64,000 nt of DNA, taken from NCBI GenBank assembly GCA_030374765.1, contig JARGXX010000007.1, positions 124,001-188,000 on the forward strand, written 5' to 3'. Every line of letters starts with the position of its first letter. Positions within the stretch are counted from its first letter, which is position 1. Below the pieces are notes generated by a model, which was not told the DNA's origin, ran no database searches, and saw only the letters and a list, made by a program, of their open reading frames with translations. The stretch comes from Agarophyton chilense. Its lineage: Eukaryota; Rhodophyta; Florideophyceae; Gracilariales; Gracilariaceae. A program made the translations under genes and the position numbers. This document shows positions 12,461-22,200 of the stretch, in pieces.

Positions 12461-15400
12461 ATGGCAGGTACAGAGGAAAAGCCAGACAAGCATGCATCGC
12501 CCGCGCCGGATGGCGTATCGAAGAAACCCGCCACCGAGCAGCCGCAGGATGAGCTCTCAGAAGAGGATCAGGCTCTCAAGGAAAAGCTCGATATGCTCGT
12601 CGTGCGTGCCCGCGACGCCGACGCTGGCGTGCAAAAGCTCGCGCTACAGACCATCCGGACTGAGATCCGATCGGCCACTTCTTCCATGACGTCTGTTCCG
12701 AAGCCGCTGAAGTTTTTGCGCCCTCACTTTGCACCGCTCAAGGTGTATTATGCCACGGAGATGCCACCCGGCGAGAATCGCGTCTTTCTTGCAGATGTGC
12801 TTTCGGTGTTGTCTATGACTATGGGCGATGCGTCCAAATGTGAAAGCCTTCGATTCAAGTTGCAGGGTAGTGAGGAACCTCCCCATCTGTGGGGGCATGA
12901 ATACGTCCGTCACCTCGCAGGCGAGATCGCGTCTGAGTACCAGAATATCGTCGAGACGGAAGAGGAAATGCGCGATGACACACCGGAGCAGCCCAATGGC
13001 GACGTGGTCAAATTGCCTCATGCAACTATCCCGCAGATTACGAAGCTCGTCGACGACATCGTGCCATTTCTAATGACATCCAACGCGGAACCGGAGGCTG
13101 TCGACCTTCTCATGGAGGTCGACTCGCTTCCGAAACTGAGGGATCTGGCTGACGAGCACAACTACTCTCGTGTGTGTTTGTACCTGAAGGCATGCTCTGA
13201 TTACGTTTTGCTGCATGAGGATATTGACAAACTGCTTCAGATTGCTTCTGATATATATTTCAAGTTGAATAAGCTTCCGGATGCCATGCAGGTCGCCATT
13301 CGTCGTGGTGACATGGATATTATAAAGGCCATCTACCAGAGCAGTGAAAGTCAGTCTGTTGTGCGTTTGCAACTTGCTCTCGACCTGGGACGCGCAGGTA
13401 TTCTGCTGGATGACATTGAAACCGACGACGATATGTTAATGGCTATGAGAAATCAAAGGTTAACGGATCAGTTCAAGGCTCTTGCGAAAGATCTCGATGT
13501 GCTCGAACCGAAGACTGCCGAAGATATTTACAAGACACATCTTTTGGATGCTCGTGCTCCTACGGCCTCTTCCTCAGATTCTGCGCGTGGAAATCTTGCC
13601 AAGACTTTTGTAAACGCGTTTGTCAACATGGGATTCGGCACGGAAAAGCTAATGTCTGACAACGAAAGCAAGTGGATTTACCGCAACAGAGAGCACGGAA
13701 TGATGTCTGCGGCCGCCTCAGTGGGTATGATACTGCTCTGGGACGTCGAAACGGGCCTTAGTGATATCGATAAGTATATGCACGCCGAGCAAGACTTCGT
13801 GCGAGCTGGAGCATTGTTGGCCGTCGGCCTAGTTTCCGCAAACGTGCGACATGAAGTTGATCCTGCACTTGCAATCATCGAGGATCATCTGCAGTCTACA
13901 ACGACGGCGGTAAAAAATGGGGCAATTGCTGGTCTAGGTCTTGCGTACGCGGGGACACCGAATGAGACGGTGAGGGATCTGCTACTTCCCATTTTGACTG
14001 ATAAGGATACGCCTGCAGACACTGTCGCCCTGGCTGCGCTTAGCCTTGGCCTTTGCTTCGTTGGAACGTTGGATGGTGACGTTTCAATCCCGCTTCTTGA
14101 GGTGTTATCCGAAAGACAAAACAGCGGTGATGTCACTAAGGAAGCGTTATTGCCGATTTTGCTGCCTTTGGCTCTGGGTCTTTTGTATCTTGGAAGTCAG
14201 GAGGCTGCAGAAGTTATGAACGAGACGATCGCGGCAATGGTTGGAACGGATAGCCTGCTGGGCCGAATCACGTCCATCACTTTTGAGGTTTGTGCGTATT
14301 GCGGGTCTGGAGATGTCCGTAAGGTGCAGAAACTGTTGTCCATTTGTGGAGAGCACGCTTCAACTGATGACAATGATGATGCAACGGATACCAATCAAGA
14401 AAGCAGCTCAAGAACTCAAGGCGGTGTTCAAGGGGGTGCATCTAGATCGGACGCCGCTGGTAATGATTCTAATTCGAGTGCGAACGGAGCGCAAGAGGCC
14501 AACTCTGAAGAGAGATCGTTGTCTGATGCCGAAAAGGCCCGCATTGCGTCAGCTGAGCAGGCTGTAGCTGTTTTAGGTCTGGCGATGGTCGCCATGGGTG
14601 AGGAACTTGGTGCAGAGATGTTGGTTCGAGCGTTCGGCCATCTTCTTCAGTACGGAGATCCCGTAATTCGCAAAGTAGTTCCTCTTGCAATAGGACTGCT
14701 AAGCATAAGTGACCCCAAGCTAACTCTTACAGACATGTTGTCGAAATTCACTCATGATTCCGATATGGAAGTAGCACAGTCTGCAATTATTGGGTTGGGC
14801 CTTATTGGTGCCGGAACTAATAACTCAAGAATAGCTGGCATTCTCCGACAACTATCCCAGTACTATGCTAAGGAAGGGTCCTCACTGTTTCTTGTTCGGA
14901 TCGCTCAGGGTATTCTTCATTCTGCCAAGGGACTAGTATCATTGAATCCATTTTATGCAGACAATAACTTCCTTCAAAGCAAGACTGCCCTCGGCGGTGT
15001 CCTTACGGTCCTTTTTTCATGTTTGGACATGAAGGGGACGATTCTTGGAAAGAATCACTTTCTCTTGTACTATTTGGCCCTCGCTGCCCGGCCGAGGATG
15101 GTCTTCACAGTAGACGATAAGATGGAATTTAAGGCCACTTCGGTTCGCGTCGGGCAGGCAGTTGACACGGTGGGACAAGCTGGGCGCCCGAAGACGATCA
15201 CTGGTTTCCAAACACACACAACACCCGTTTTGCTTGCTGCTGGGGAAAGGTCGGAAATGGCAACGGATGAGTTCATCTCCGTCGCTGCCTCCATGGAAGG
15301 GATCGTGGTTTTGGAAAAGAATCCCAATTGGGTTGACGAGTCTGGATTGAAAGAGGCTGCGGCCGCCATGGAAAAGCTTGAAACTGGGGCTGTGAAAGAC

Positions 15401-15466
15401 TCGCAAAATCCGTCACCGAAGCCCCCAGCATCAGAAGCTGGGCCTAGCAGCATGGCAACGTCATGA
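12461..15466 (+). CDS. RPN1: 26S proteasome regulatory subunit RPN1 (PSMD2)
   Basis: Largest scaffold subunit of the proteasome base in the 19S particle. It binds ubiquitin, shuttle factors (Rad23, Dsk2) and the deubiquitinase Ubp6, and contacts the Rpt1/Rpt2 ATPases. The 1001-residue product matches the family length (yeast 993). After a charged N-terminus comes the helical region with LKFLRPHFAPLK. Two blocks of proteasome/cyclosome repeats follow, around residues 440-590 (AGALLAVGLVSANVR, GAIAGLGLAYAGT) and 700-840 (AVAVLGLAMVAMGEE, IIGLGLIGAGTNNSR), then the conserved HFLLYYLALAARPRM. Residues about 630-700 form an Asp/Asn/Ser/Gly-rich insert between the blocks, where other RPN1s are also variable. 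The start is the first ATG. The frame is open further upstream but has no ATG there. Single exon, ends TGA. Confidence 0.96.
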   Translation: MAGTEEKPDKHASPAPDGVSKKPATEQPQDELSEEDQALKEKLDMLVVRARDADAGVQKLALQTIRTEIRSATSSMTSVPKPLKFLRPHFAPLKVYYATEMPPGENRVFLADVLSVLSMTMGDASKCESLRFKLQGSEEPPHLWGHEYVRHLAGEIASEYQNIVETEEEMRDDTPEQPNGDVVKLPHATIPQITKLVDDIVPFLMTSNAEPEAVDLLMEVDSLPKLRDLADEHNYSRVCLYLKACSDYVLLHEDIDKLLQIASDIYFKLNKLPDAMQVAIRRGDMDIIKAIYQSSESQSVVRLQLALDLGRAGILLDDIETDDDMLMAMRNQRLTDQFKALAKDLDVLEPKTAEDIYKTHLLDARAPTASSSDSARGNLAKTFVNAFVNMGFGTEKLMSDNESKWIYRNREHGMMSAAASVGMILLWDVETGLSDIDKYMHAEQDFVRAGALLAVGLVSANVRHEVDPALAIIEDHLQSTTTAVKNGAIAGLGLAYAGTPNETVRDLLLPILTDKDTPADTVALAALSLGLCFVGTLDGDVSIPLLEVLSERQNSGDVTKEALLPILLPLALGLLYLGSQEAAEVMNETIAAMVGTDSLLGRITSITFEVCAYCGSGDVRKVQKLLSICGEHASTDDNDDATDTNQESSSRTQGGVQGGASRSDAAGNDSNSSANGAQEANSEERSLSDAEKARIASAEQAVAVLGLAMVAMGEELGAEMLVRAFGHLLQYGDPVIRKVVPLAIGLLSISDPKLTLTDMLSKFTHDSDMEVAQSAIIGLGLIGAGTNNSRIAGILRQLSQYYAKEGSSLFLVRIAQGILHSAKGLVSLNPFYADNNFLQSKTALGGVLTVLFSCLDMKGTILGKNHFLLYYLALAARPRMVFTVDDKMEFKATSVRVGQAVDTVGQAGRPKTITGFQTHTTPVLLAAGERSEMATDEFISVAASMEGIVVLEKNPNWVDESGLKEAAAAMEKLETGAVKDSQNPSPKPPASEAGPSSMATS

Positions 15467-16369
15467 GATTTTGTGTGGTAAATTTGTAACTACCTGGAGA
15501 GGTTTTTTTCTTCGAATGTAAACGGAAGCATCAATGGTCCTGTCAGGTGTTCAGAGGGGCTTCAAGACTGTAGTGGTGACAGATGCGTCGAAGGCCATTT
15601 ATTAGACTCAAAACCCTTCGTGCCGTATTCTACCCGAAGTTCATCTCGTTCTCTTTGTCGTTGCGCAATTAGAATGATTATGAACTGCGGAACTTTGTCT
15701 TCCGCTGCACAAAAAGCGGTGTCGTCAAACCAGGGGTAATCAAAAAGACAAGGAAAGGCAGAGCGCTCGAGACATAACGTTCTCAGGAAATTGTATCGAT
15801 AGGGAGAGAATGCATAGCATAGCCTGGCAGAATTATGGATTTGTGTCGCAGATCGTCCGAAGCTCACTCCCCATTTATCGGACCGGATTTCGGAGTCGCA
15901 ATCGAGCTGCCACGAAATAGTTTTACCTCTCAGGTTTCCTCGTTTCCAAGTGAAGGAAAACTATGTCTGCTGAGCTGCTTCTCCGTGTTTCCAAATAGAT
16001 TTCATGTGCATTCAGTTGCCTCTATTGTGTTGCACATCTAAATTCAAAGGGAATTCCACAGCAACCTTAATGAGGTAACGTGAAGGACTTCGTATTTGAA
16101 TATTGCACGTGACCTCCACAGAATAGAACGAGGTTCACCATTTTCCAGCAGGGCGCAATTTAACTGCACAGCTTACATCGAATGTGATAGTGTGTGGGAA
16201 GCAAGGCATCTCGGTGCCCTCACTCTTGAGAGCGGAAATCCAACTTCACATTAACTTGAGACTGCTCTGTCTGGTAAAAAGGTTGTTTTGGTCTTCTAGG
16301 ATCGGCATTTAAGGATACCTTTTTGTACAAACATTTATATATCATTCTTTGCGCCATACGAACGACAAT
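15467..16369. other. Intergenic region between RPN1 and copine-like gene
   Basis: About 900 bp between two plus-strand genes. Only short frames on both strands, none with motifs. It should hold the RPN1 3' UTR and the promoter of the next gene. An ACATTTATATATCATT stretch about 40 bp before the downstream ATG is the only TATA-like sequence noticed. Confidence 0.5.
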
Positions 16370-17533
16370 ATGGCTGACAGCTTGAGCTCGGACGCAGACT
16401 GGGAGGCAAACAGAAAAGTTATTCAAACGCCAAGCACTGAAATACTGGGAGACCCAGCGGTGGAATCGGATGAGGGTGACTTTGATGAAGCAGAGAAAGC
16501 ACCCCCGAGATTGCCTTCTGCGTACAGGGCTAAGCCATCAGTAGTTGAGTTCTCGCCGGTCTCAAACCTGGATGCGGAGGGTGCAGACGTATTTGATGAG
16601 GGAGTGCAGGAGGAGGAAGTTTTCGATCCATGTGGCTTTTCTCCCAGAGGGGTTCTGAGCAAGGGAGTACCAGCTCTAATTGAGTCGTTGAAGTTTGACG
16701 CTCTGGAGCTGCATGTTGAAGGGCATGAAACAACACGTCTGGAGTTCTTCGCACCGGCGGAATGCTTTGTCGTGTTGTTCAGTGAGGGTTCAGTGCCAGG
16801 AACGTGGGAGGTGACTGATAGGAGCGAAACTGTGAGATGTTCGCAACACATTCGGCTTCTCAAAAAGTTTCGACTGCGAGCGGCAACAGAGGTAGACCGA
16901 TCAGAGAAGGTCATGCTTGCTTTCTTTGACGCAAACACACCGTCACATTCACTTGAGCCGAAAAATGCTCTGGGGTATGAGATATTCTCAGCGGCGGAAC
17001 TCATTGAGTCTAAGGAGCTCGCACTGAATCGGCAGCTACGAAGTGAGGGATGGAGGTTTTGGGGCGATGCGCGTGTGCTACTGTCGCTCGACTTTCTCAA
17101 GCATACGTCTCTCAACGAGGCGATTTCCATCGAGTTTGGTCTGGATGATGAATCGCCGCGAATGAATCGGATGTTCTTCATCATTTCACGGAGTCTGCCG
17201 CACGGAACATGGTCGCCAATCTACCGATCAGAAGTGCGGACTCGCAATGAGGTGGACAAGTTTGACACCGTTTCAATACCGTCCCAGGATTTTCATGGCG
17301 GTGATGAGTCGAAAAACTTTCGACTTGAGCTTCACCGTTGGTACAAGAATGGGAAAACACGACCGTTGGGCTTTATGCAGACCTCCATTCAGAAGTTGAA
17401 GAGTTTGGAGTCGAATTCTAGTATGTACTGGTGGCCTTCTGAGGACGGAATCAGCTGTGCAAAGGTAATTGTTGTGCAGGCATTGACGTCACCATGCGAG
17501 GCTCACTTTAACTTGCTGCTATCGGCATCGTAG
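16370..17533 (+). CDS. Copine-like protein with two C2 domains, no vWA domain
   Basis: 387 residues. After an acidic, disordered N-terminus (about 1-100) come two C2-like beta domains. The first is at about 105-235 (ESLKFDALELHVEG, PAECFVVLFSEG, GTWEVTDRSETVRCSQ). The second is at about 250-385 and has the copine C2B pattern: MFFIISRSLPHGTWSPIYRS, then FRLELHRWYKNGKTRPLGFM and a final TSIQKL. In copines these domains bind membrane phospholipid, usually with calcium. The C-terminal von Willebrand A domain of true copines is absent and the frame stops cleanly, so this is either a short lineage form or a separate C2 family. Several calcium-binding aspartates are not obvious, so binding may be calcium-independent. 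The chosen start is the only ATG before the acidic leader. Confidence 0.6.
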   Translation: MADSLSSDADWEANRKVIQTPSTEILGDPAVESDEGDFDEAEKAPPRLPSAYRAKPSVVEFSPVSNLDAEGADVFDEGVQEEEVFDPCGFSPRGVLSKGVPALIESLKFDALELHVEGHETTRLEFFAPAECFVVLFSEGSVPGTWEVTDRSETVRCSQHIRLLKKFRLRAATEVDRSEKVMLAFFDANTPSHSLEPKNALGYEIFSAAELIESKELALNRQLRSEGWRFWGDARVLLSLDFLKHTSLNEAISIEFGLDDESPRMNRMFFIISRSLPHGTWSPIYRSEVRTRNEVDKFDTVSIPSQDFHGGDESKNFRLELHRWYKNGKTRPLGFMQTSIQKLKSLESNSSMYWWPSEDGISCAKVIVVQALTSPCEAHFNLLLSAS

Positions 17534-17929
17534 AGCAAATATACGTGAGTTACGTCGTGTGTGCTTTCCTGCGGATTAAGCACACTCTTGGGGCGAACAT
17601 AAAAAAATGGCAATGGATTCGCAGATGGTGCCAAGCGAGTGCTGGCGATACGAAGGTCTACGAGGGGAAGGGAAGACCGTCTACTAATGTCGGTTGGGAA
17701 TTTAGCCAAAAGGCTTTACGCAATACGCTCTTTGCAGCGGCAGATTTGAACATTATTACTACATTATTTCACGTACAAAGAATAGTTATTGTGCATTGCT
17801 TGTAGGAGACTAATAGCTCGCGTACAACGGTTTTACTATTGTTTTACTACTGTTTTGTAGTTAGCGTTTGTTACACCACCAGACACAATCAAAAAAAGAA
17901 AGAGAAATCGAAAAAAACATAACTCTTTT
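17534..17929. other. 3' spacer between convergent copine-like and OSCA-like genes
   Basis: 396 bp between two convergent stop codons. AT-rich toward the right end (runs such as AAAAAAAGAAAGAG just beyond the minus-strand stop). It must hold both 3' UTRs. No gene seen. Confidence 0.6.
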
Positions 17930-20440
17930 TCAGGCTTCGGGCGGTTTGCACTCGTATGTGATGTCCGCGAACTCCTCCTCTTTGATGATGTCGACAGATC
18001 TGAGCCCTGGGTGCAAGTACAACTCGGCAAAGTGTTCCGGAATTTCGTCCCGAAGGCCCTCCTCATCATCCATGTCTGCCTGATCAACCAGACTGCCATG
18101 TTTGGCACGAAAAAGAAACGTCTTTCGGCAATAAACTTGAAACCAGAGGGAAGCCACCAGTGAGAATACGGAGAGAATAGCCTGCGCCGTGGCGAGCTTT
18201 AAGCCAAAGATTCCAATCATGGAAAGCTGGTGAAAGTACAAGCCGACCAATAAGCCAGTCCAAGCGTCTCGAAACATGAAGCCGCCCCCCTCAAACTGCG
18301 GCTTGTGCGAGTACAACAGCTGCTGCTTGTGACACAGATACCCAATGGAAAAGTACATCGTGGCAACCGCACAAATGACAGGCGCAATGGTGCTGTACAC
18401 AAACGAAATGAGCGACACCATGCAGCACAAGGCATACATCTTTGCAAAAGGGTACTGCGAGAAGATGGCGTCCGAGTTGCGCCGCTCGCGAGGTGTCTTG
18501 GCACCCATCAGCAGAAACGGACGTACAATGATGCGACCAATGTTGAGCAGATTCAGCGTGCTGCCCAAGAAGGCGTTGATGAGCACGTACTTCATGAGAA
18601 AGGTAGACTGTGCCGGCACAGAGACGGAGAGGATACCCACAATCTGCGCAGGATTTTCGAACAATTCCTTGAGCTTTTGAAACACAGAGCCAATAACCAC
18701 GACGTAGAAGAAATTGGACATGATGTAGAAGAAGAAGATGAAGTTGCGAATCTTGGCCTCGAGCAACACGCGACTGTGTATGCGCTCAAAGTTGACCACC
18801 AGGCGAATGATGAGCGGCACGATCAGCAACAAAACGTAGAGAAGCAAGGGTGGTAGGATTCCCTGGAGCAAGCGAGCAAAGCCCGGGTTGTTTTCGATAA
18901 AACCGGTGAGAAATGAATCGGGCCACTTGTCGGCCAACTCCTGCAAGTTGTTCAAAGCCTGGATGGATGTGGCAGGCACTGTCCAGAAGATAGCCATGGC
19001 CGTGAGCACGAAAAACGAGGTGTACTGTCTGATGCGCCGGGTATAAGGGGTGATACTGAGGCGATTCCAGTTGACGGCTCTGGGCTCAGCAGCCCTAGAC
19101 ACACGACATTCGCTGGCGTTGATCCACACGGGGGCAGTGGCTGCCAGCGTGGCGACGCGCTTAGAGCGGAAGACGACGATGGCGCAGCCGGTGATTGGCG
19201 CAGTTTGGTCAAGTGATTGCTCGGCATGGTTGACTTGGTCGAGCAGGAGGCGTTGACGCTCCTTCCACAAGTTGGCGTCCGTGCTGGGGAAAAGGGTTGT
19301 GCGCGAGGTGGTGCGGGAGACACGGTCCTCAGAGCGATGGCTAGCCGTGGCGCTGGATCTTCTCGTGCAGCGTTGCATTTTTGAGGGCGACGGAGGTGAC
19401 ACGTCTTGGTGCGGGCCGAGGATCGAATCGGACGTGGCGGAGGGCGCAGCGATGTCTGGCTGTTGTTGTTGTTGTTGTGGCTGCTGTTCGTCCGGGTGGG
19501 GCGACGACGACAAGGACGACGACGCAGAAGACGGGGAGGGCGAGTTGGACGGCAAGGGCAAGGGCAAGGGCAAGGGCAAGGGCACGGGCGGGGGCGCATT
19601 GGACACAGCGTCCGGGGCGACTCGCACGCCAGCGCGCGCCGAGTAGAAGAGATAGCGGTCGAGGGCGGTAACATACTTGAGTTTGAGTCGCAACAAGGGC
19701 TGGGCGTCTCGCACAAGGTGTACGCGCAACACTTGGGTCGGAAACACCTTATCAAAGATGGCGTACACGTCGGACGGGGTGCGTAGGAAGGACGGAATGT
19801 CCTGCACAATGATGGCGTAATTGGCCGGATTGTCGAAGCGCGCGCGATAGATGCGACGGTATTTGGCGTATTTGAGCATGTCGCGGTACAGAAAGAGCAG
19901 GATGGTGGCAACGACGAAAATCTCGGAGAAGAGAGTGACCCACAGACGGGCGGAGCGCTTGGGGACGTTGGACAGGGTGGCAATTTCCATGGCGATGACG
20001 CGATTGGGGTCGTCGGCAGGGAGAAAGCGATTCTCAGCGGTGATGTAGGTCGGGTAGAGCACAAAGGCGGTGAAAACGGTGAGAGTGGCAAAGAGCTTGG
20101 CCTGGGTGCCTAGGAAACGAATGAAGAGAGCGACGTCAAGACCGTGGGTGCGCACGGTGTCGATCTCAGAGTAGCGCAGGGTGCGCATGACCCACGACAG
20201 CGGAAAGGAAGGCAGTGGGGGGAGCACCGACAGCGGAGTCTTGTCATAATTGCGCGAGGCCGGAAGAGGAGCGAAGATGGCGCGCGGAAAGGCGTGGGCT
20301 GGGGCGAAATAGCGCAGCAAGTCGTAGATAATGAGAGCAACGACGAAGATGGCGACGCCGATGCCCAGATTGATGAGCACGCTTTGCGTGGCGTTGCGCG
20401 ACGTTACGACGATGGCATCGACGTCGGGCGGCGGCTCCAT
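17930..20440 (-). CDS. OSCA/CSC1/TMEM63-like mechanosensitive cation channel
   Basis: 836-residue polytopic membrane protein of the DUF221 family, whose members are calcium-permeable channels opened by hyperosmolarity or membrane tension. Three N-terminal membrane segments (about 24-52, 108-135, 168-190) precede a long cytosolic loop with the RRM-like PHM7 domain (YAIIVQDIPSFLRTPSDVY; later GCAIVVFRSKR and the family signature AEPRAVNWNRL). About eight more membrane segments then run to residue 790. The cytosolic loop carries a low-complexity insert, about residues 285-350: a (PL)n run from a GGCAAG microsatellite, then Ser and Gln runs. This lies between the two halves of the conserved loop and is probably tolerated there. 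Starts at the first ATG, single exon, divergent from the DRAM-like gene. Confidence 0.88.
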   Translation of the reverse strand: MEPPPDVDAIVVTSRNATQSVLINLGIGVAIFVVALIIYDLLRYFAPAHAFPRAIFAPLPASRNYDKTPLSVLPPLPSFPLSWVMRTLRYSEIDTVRTHGLDVALFIRFLGTQAKLFATLTVFTAFVLYPTYITAENRFLPADDPNRVIAMEIATLSNVPKRSARLWVTLFSEIFVVATILLFLYRDMLKYAKYRRIYRARFDNPANYAIIVQDIPSFLRTPSDVYAIFDKVFPTQVLRVHLVRDAQPLLRLKLKYVTALDRYLFYSARAGVRVAPDAVSNAPPPVPLPLPLPLPLPSNSPSPSSASSSLSSSPHPDEQQPQQQQQQPDIAAPSATSDSILGPHQDVSPPSPSKMQRCTRRSSATASHRSEDRVSRTTSRTTLFPSTDANLWKERQRLLLDQVNHAEQSLDQTAPITGCAIVVFRSKRVATLAATAPVWINASECRVSRAAEPRAVNWNRLSITPYTRRIRQYTSFFVLTAMAIFWTVPATSIQALNNLQELADKWPDSFLTGFIENNPGFARLLQGILPPLLLYVLLLIVPLIIRLVVNFERIHSRVLLEAKIRNFIFFFYIMSNFFYVVVIGSVFQKLKELFENPAQIVGILSVSVPAQSTFLMKYVLINAFLGSTLNLLNIGRIIVRPFLLMGAKTPRERRNSDAIFSQYPFAKMYALCCMVSLISFVYSTIAPVICAVATMYFSIGYLCHKQQLLYSHKPQFEGGGFMFRDAWTGLLVGLYFHQLSMIGIFGLKLATAQAILSVFSLVASLWFQVYCRKTFLFRAKHGSLVDQADMDDEEGLRDEIPEHFAELYLHPGLRSVDIIKEEEFADITYECKPPEA

Positions 20441-20785
20441 GACGCTGTTGGAGCAGTGCGCGGCGGGTTGTGAGGCGGGCGGGACGGGCGAGGACGCGAG
20501 TCTCTAGAGTCGCGCAGGCGCCACGAGCCAGCGAATGGAGGAAGGAGGCCAGCGAGCGAGCGAGTGTGCGCCTGACAGCGATGACAGCGATGACAGCGAT
20601 GACAGCGATGACAGCGATGACCCGTACACAGGCGGCGCGACCAGCGTATGAGAGCAAATCTGTTGCTGTCTGCAATGGCACTGGCTTGTATTGTGGCGAA
20701 TGCATTGACAATGAATGCTTGTACGTGCACATACGAGAAAAGGCGTCATGGTGAGCGCGCTCATCGTTCAAGTCAAATCCAACTT
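20441..20785. promoter_or_regulatory. Shared divergent promoter region, OSCA-like / DRAM-like
   Basis: 345 bp between divergent start codons; both promoters must be here or overlap the genes. It contains a perfect 9-bp tandem repeat and CG-rich flanks. No TATA box was recognised. If the DRAM-like gene starts at the earlier ATG (20648), the region shrinks to 207 bp. Confidence 0.45.
20574..20621 (+). repeat. 9-bp tandem repeat GACAGCGAT, about 5.3 copies
   Basis: Perfect array of the unit GACAGCGAT in the divergent promoter. Likely length-variable between strains. Confidence 0.95.
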
Positions 20786-21296
20786 ATGATGACTCCGTCG
20801 TGCGCGCGCACGTTCTCCAACGCGGTGGCGCGCGCCAGTTTGTGGCCGCTGTTGCAGGCGTCCACCATCAGCGTGACGATTTCCGCCAGCGTGCATCACC
20901 TGGTGAGCGCGCACCCATCGCGACGCCACTTGGTGCCCTTCTACTCGGACGCCACGCAGCGCGACCCGGAGCGCGTGTTTCTGGCGCTGGGAGAGAACGT
21001 CTCTCTTGTGTTTGCGCTGTTGAGTTTGCTGTGCGAACATGCTGTACACACGCGATGTGCGCAGGCGTGCGAGGCCAACGCAAGCACACGCGCACTGGTG
21101 CGTGCGCATGTTGGCGTGGGCGCTTGCGCGCTGCTCATGTGGCTGCTCACGGCTAATTTGCCTACCGTGCGACCGTTTATCAGCGCGCATCAGATGACGG
21201 CCTCATTGCTCATGACCAGTCTGGCCGTGCAAGCAACGCTCAAGGCCAGGTTGGCGCGCATGCTACACAACTTTGAGTACAACGAGCAGCACAACC

Positions 21297-21328
<32 letters not shown>

Positions 21329-21646
21329 TACGATAACAAGAACCACAAGTCACGGTGGCAACGCGCGTGGCATCGATACCACACGCACGCGCGAGATGCA
21401 ATCGCAGGTGTGCTGTGGATGGGCGTGTTCGGCACGTTCCTTCTGTTTGGCGTGCGACACAGCACACTGGTGAATGTGAGCGTGCGTCGGCGCGCCTTGT
21501 TGGTCATGACCGCTGTGGTGCATGCCACCACTGTGGCGGCTGTGGCGCTCATGCTCACCGCCGCGCTTGATCTTCGTCGCCACCACGTGACGGCAGTGGC
21601 TCATCGCGTGTGGCCCACGCGCTCGTCACCACCGCTTGAGCCGTAA
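20786..21646 (+). CDS. DRAM/FRAG1/SFK1-family membrane protein
   Basis: 286 residues with about six hydrophobic segments. The family signature after the first membrane segment is visible as LVPFYSDATQRDPERVFLALGENV, of which PFYSD..QRDPE corresponds to PYISDTG..PPE of DRAM proteins. Family members act at the Golgi, lysosome or plasma membrane (DRAM in autophagy, PGAP2/FRAG1 in GPI lipid remodelling, Sfk1 in lipid asymmetry), so the precise role here is open. A cytosolic loop holds a run of ten aspartates encoded by a GAC microsatellite (about 21297-21328), followed by YDNKNHKSRW. I prefer the ATG at 20786 because it places the first membrane segment at the N-terminus as in the family. An in-frame ATG at 20648 would add 46 residues with a signal-peptide-like core. 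The stop codon lies inside a 15-bp tandem repeat. Confidence 0.6.
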
Positions 21647-21678
21647 AAGCTTGAGCCGTAAAAGCTTGAGCCGTAAAA
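21634..21678 (+). repeat. 15-bp tandem repeat, 3 perfect copies, over the DRAM-like stop codon
   Basis: Unit GCTTGAGCCGTAAAA repeated three times. The first copy supplies the stop codon TAA of the DRAM-like gene and the rest falls in its 3' UTR. Each copy carries LEP-stop in the same frame. Confidence 0.95.
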
Positions 21679-21744
21679 GCGCATCGTCAAGCGCCTCCGA
21701 ACCATGCGCACGCTCCCCTCCCCGACTGGCGCGGCTTGGCAGCA

Positions 21745-22155
21745 TCAGCCACCGCCAACGCGCGCGTGCCACCAGCGCCACGCGACAGAACGCAGCAACA
21801 GCAGCACAGCGGCGGCGACGAACGCCAGAACAAAGGCGCCTCGCGTGCGCGCGGCGCGCGTCTCGTTCACCAACGAGTTGAAGACATCTCGCACGGATGA
21901 AGAGCCCGACTTGACGCGATTGTTCAACGTGTCCAACACACCATGATGCTGCAACACGCTATCGTGCACGACGGTGGCGACAGTTTTCAACGACGCCACC
22001 GACGATCGCAACGCGTGCGTGTCGCGCTCGTTGCGCGCCTCCACGCTCTCCGCCGTCGTCGTGCGCGTCACAGTGGGCAGCGTTGCTTCCGCGCCGCGCG
22101 CACCGCCGAACAGCAGCGAGCGCGCGCCGCGCTCGGGCGCGCCGCTCGAAGCCAT
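21745..22155 (-). CDS. Bet1/Sft1-like Qc-SNARE
   Basis: 136 residues, the usual size for Bet1-type SNAREs that drive ER-Golgi or intra-Golgi membrane fusion. A short Gly/Arg/Ser-rich N-terminus is followed by a single SNARE helix, about residues 38-100 (ARNERDTHALRSSVASLKTV, then HHGVLDTLNNRV). The central polar residue expected of a Q-SNARE falls in the HDSVLQHHGVLD stretch. A C-terminal membrane anchor (FVLAFVAAAVLLLLRSVAW) follows, leaving only a few residues beyond the membrane. The start is the ATG directly after a 15-bp triplicate repeat. The frame stays open through the repeat (ALVAD x3) but no ATG lies upstream. Convergent with the DRAM-like gene, 98 bp apart. Confidence 0.72.
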   Translation of the reverse strand: MASSGAPERGARSLLFGGARGAEATLPTVTRTTTAESVEARNERDTHALRSSVASLKTVATVVHDSVLQHHGVLDTLNNRVKSGSSSVRDVFNSLVNETRAARTRGAFVLAFVAAAVLLLLRSVAWRWWHARVGGG

Positions 22156-22200
22156 GTCAGCTACCAACGCGTCAGCTACCAACGCGTCAGCTACCAACGC
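22156..22200 (-). repeat. 15-bp tandem repeat, 3 perfect copies, abutting the SNARE start codon
   Basis: On the minus strand the unit is GCGTTGGTAGCTGAC. Three copies end exactly at the ATG of the SNARE gene. The unit is in frame and would encode ALVAD, but no upstream ATG uses it, so it is probably 5' UTR. Confidence 0.95.

Noticed and set aside
18952-20091. 379-codon second frame inside the OSCA-like gene
   Set aside because: Same strand but shifted frame, Pro/Ser/Arg-rich shadow of a GC-rich gene; the OSCA frame has the family motifs.
21634-22200. CRISPR-like array from the 15-bp repeats
   Set aside because: Units are directly adjacent with no spacers, and the genome is eukaryotic.
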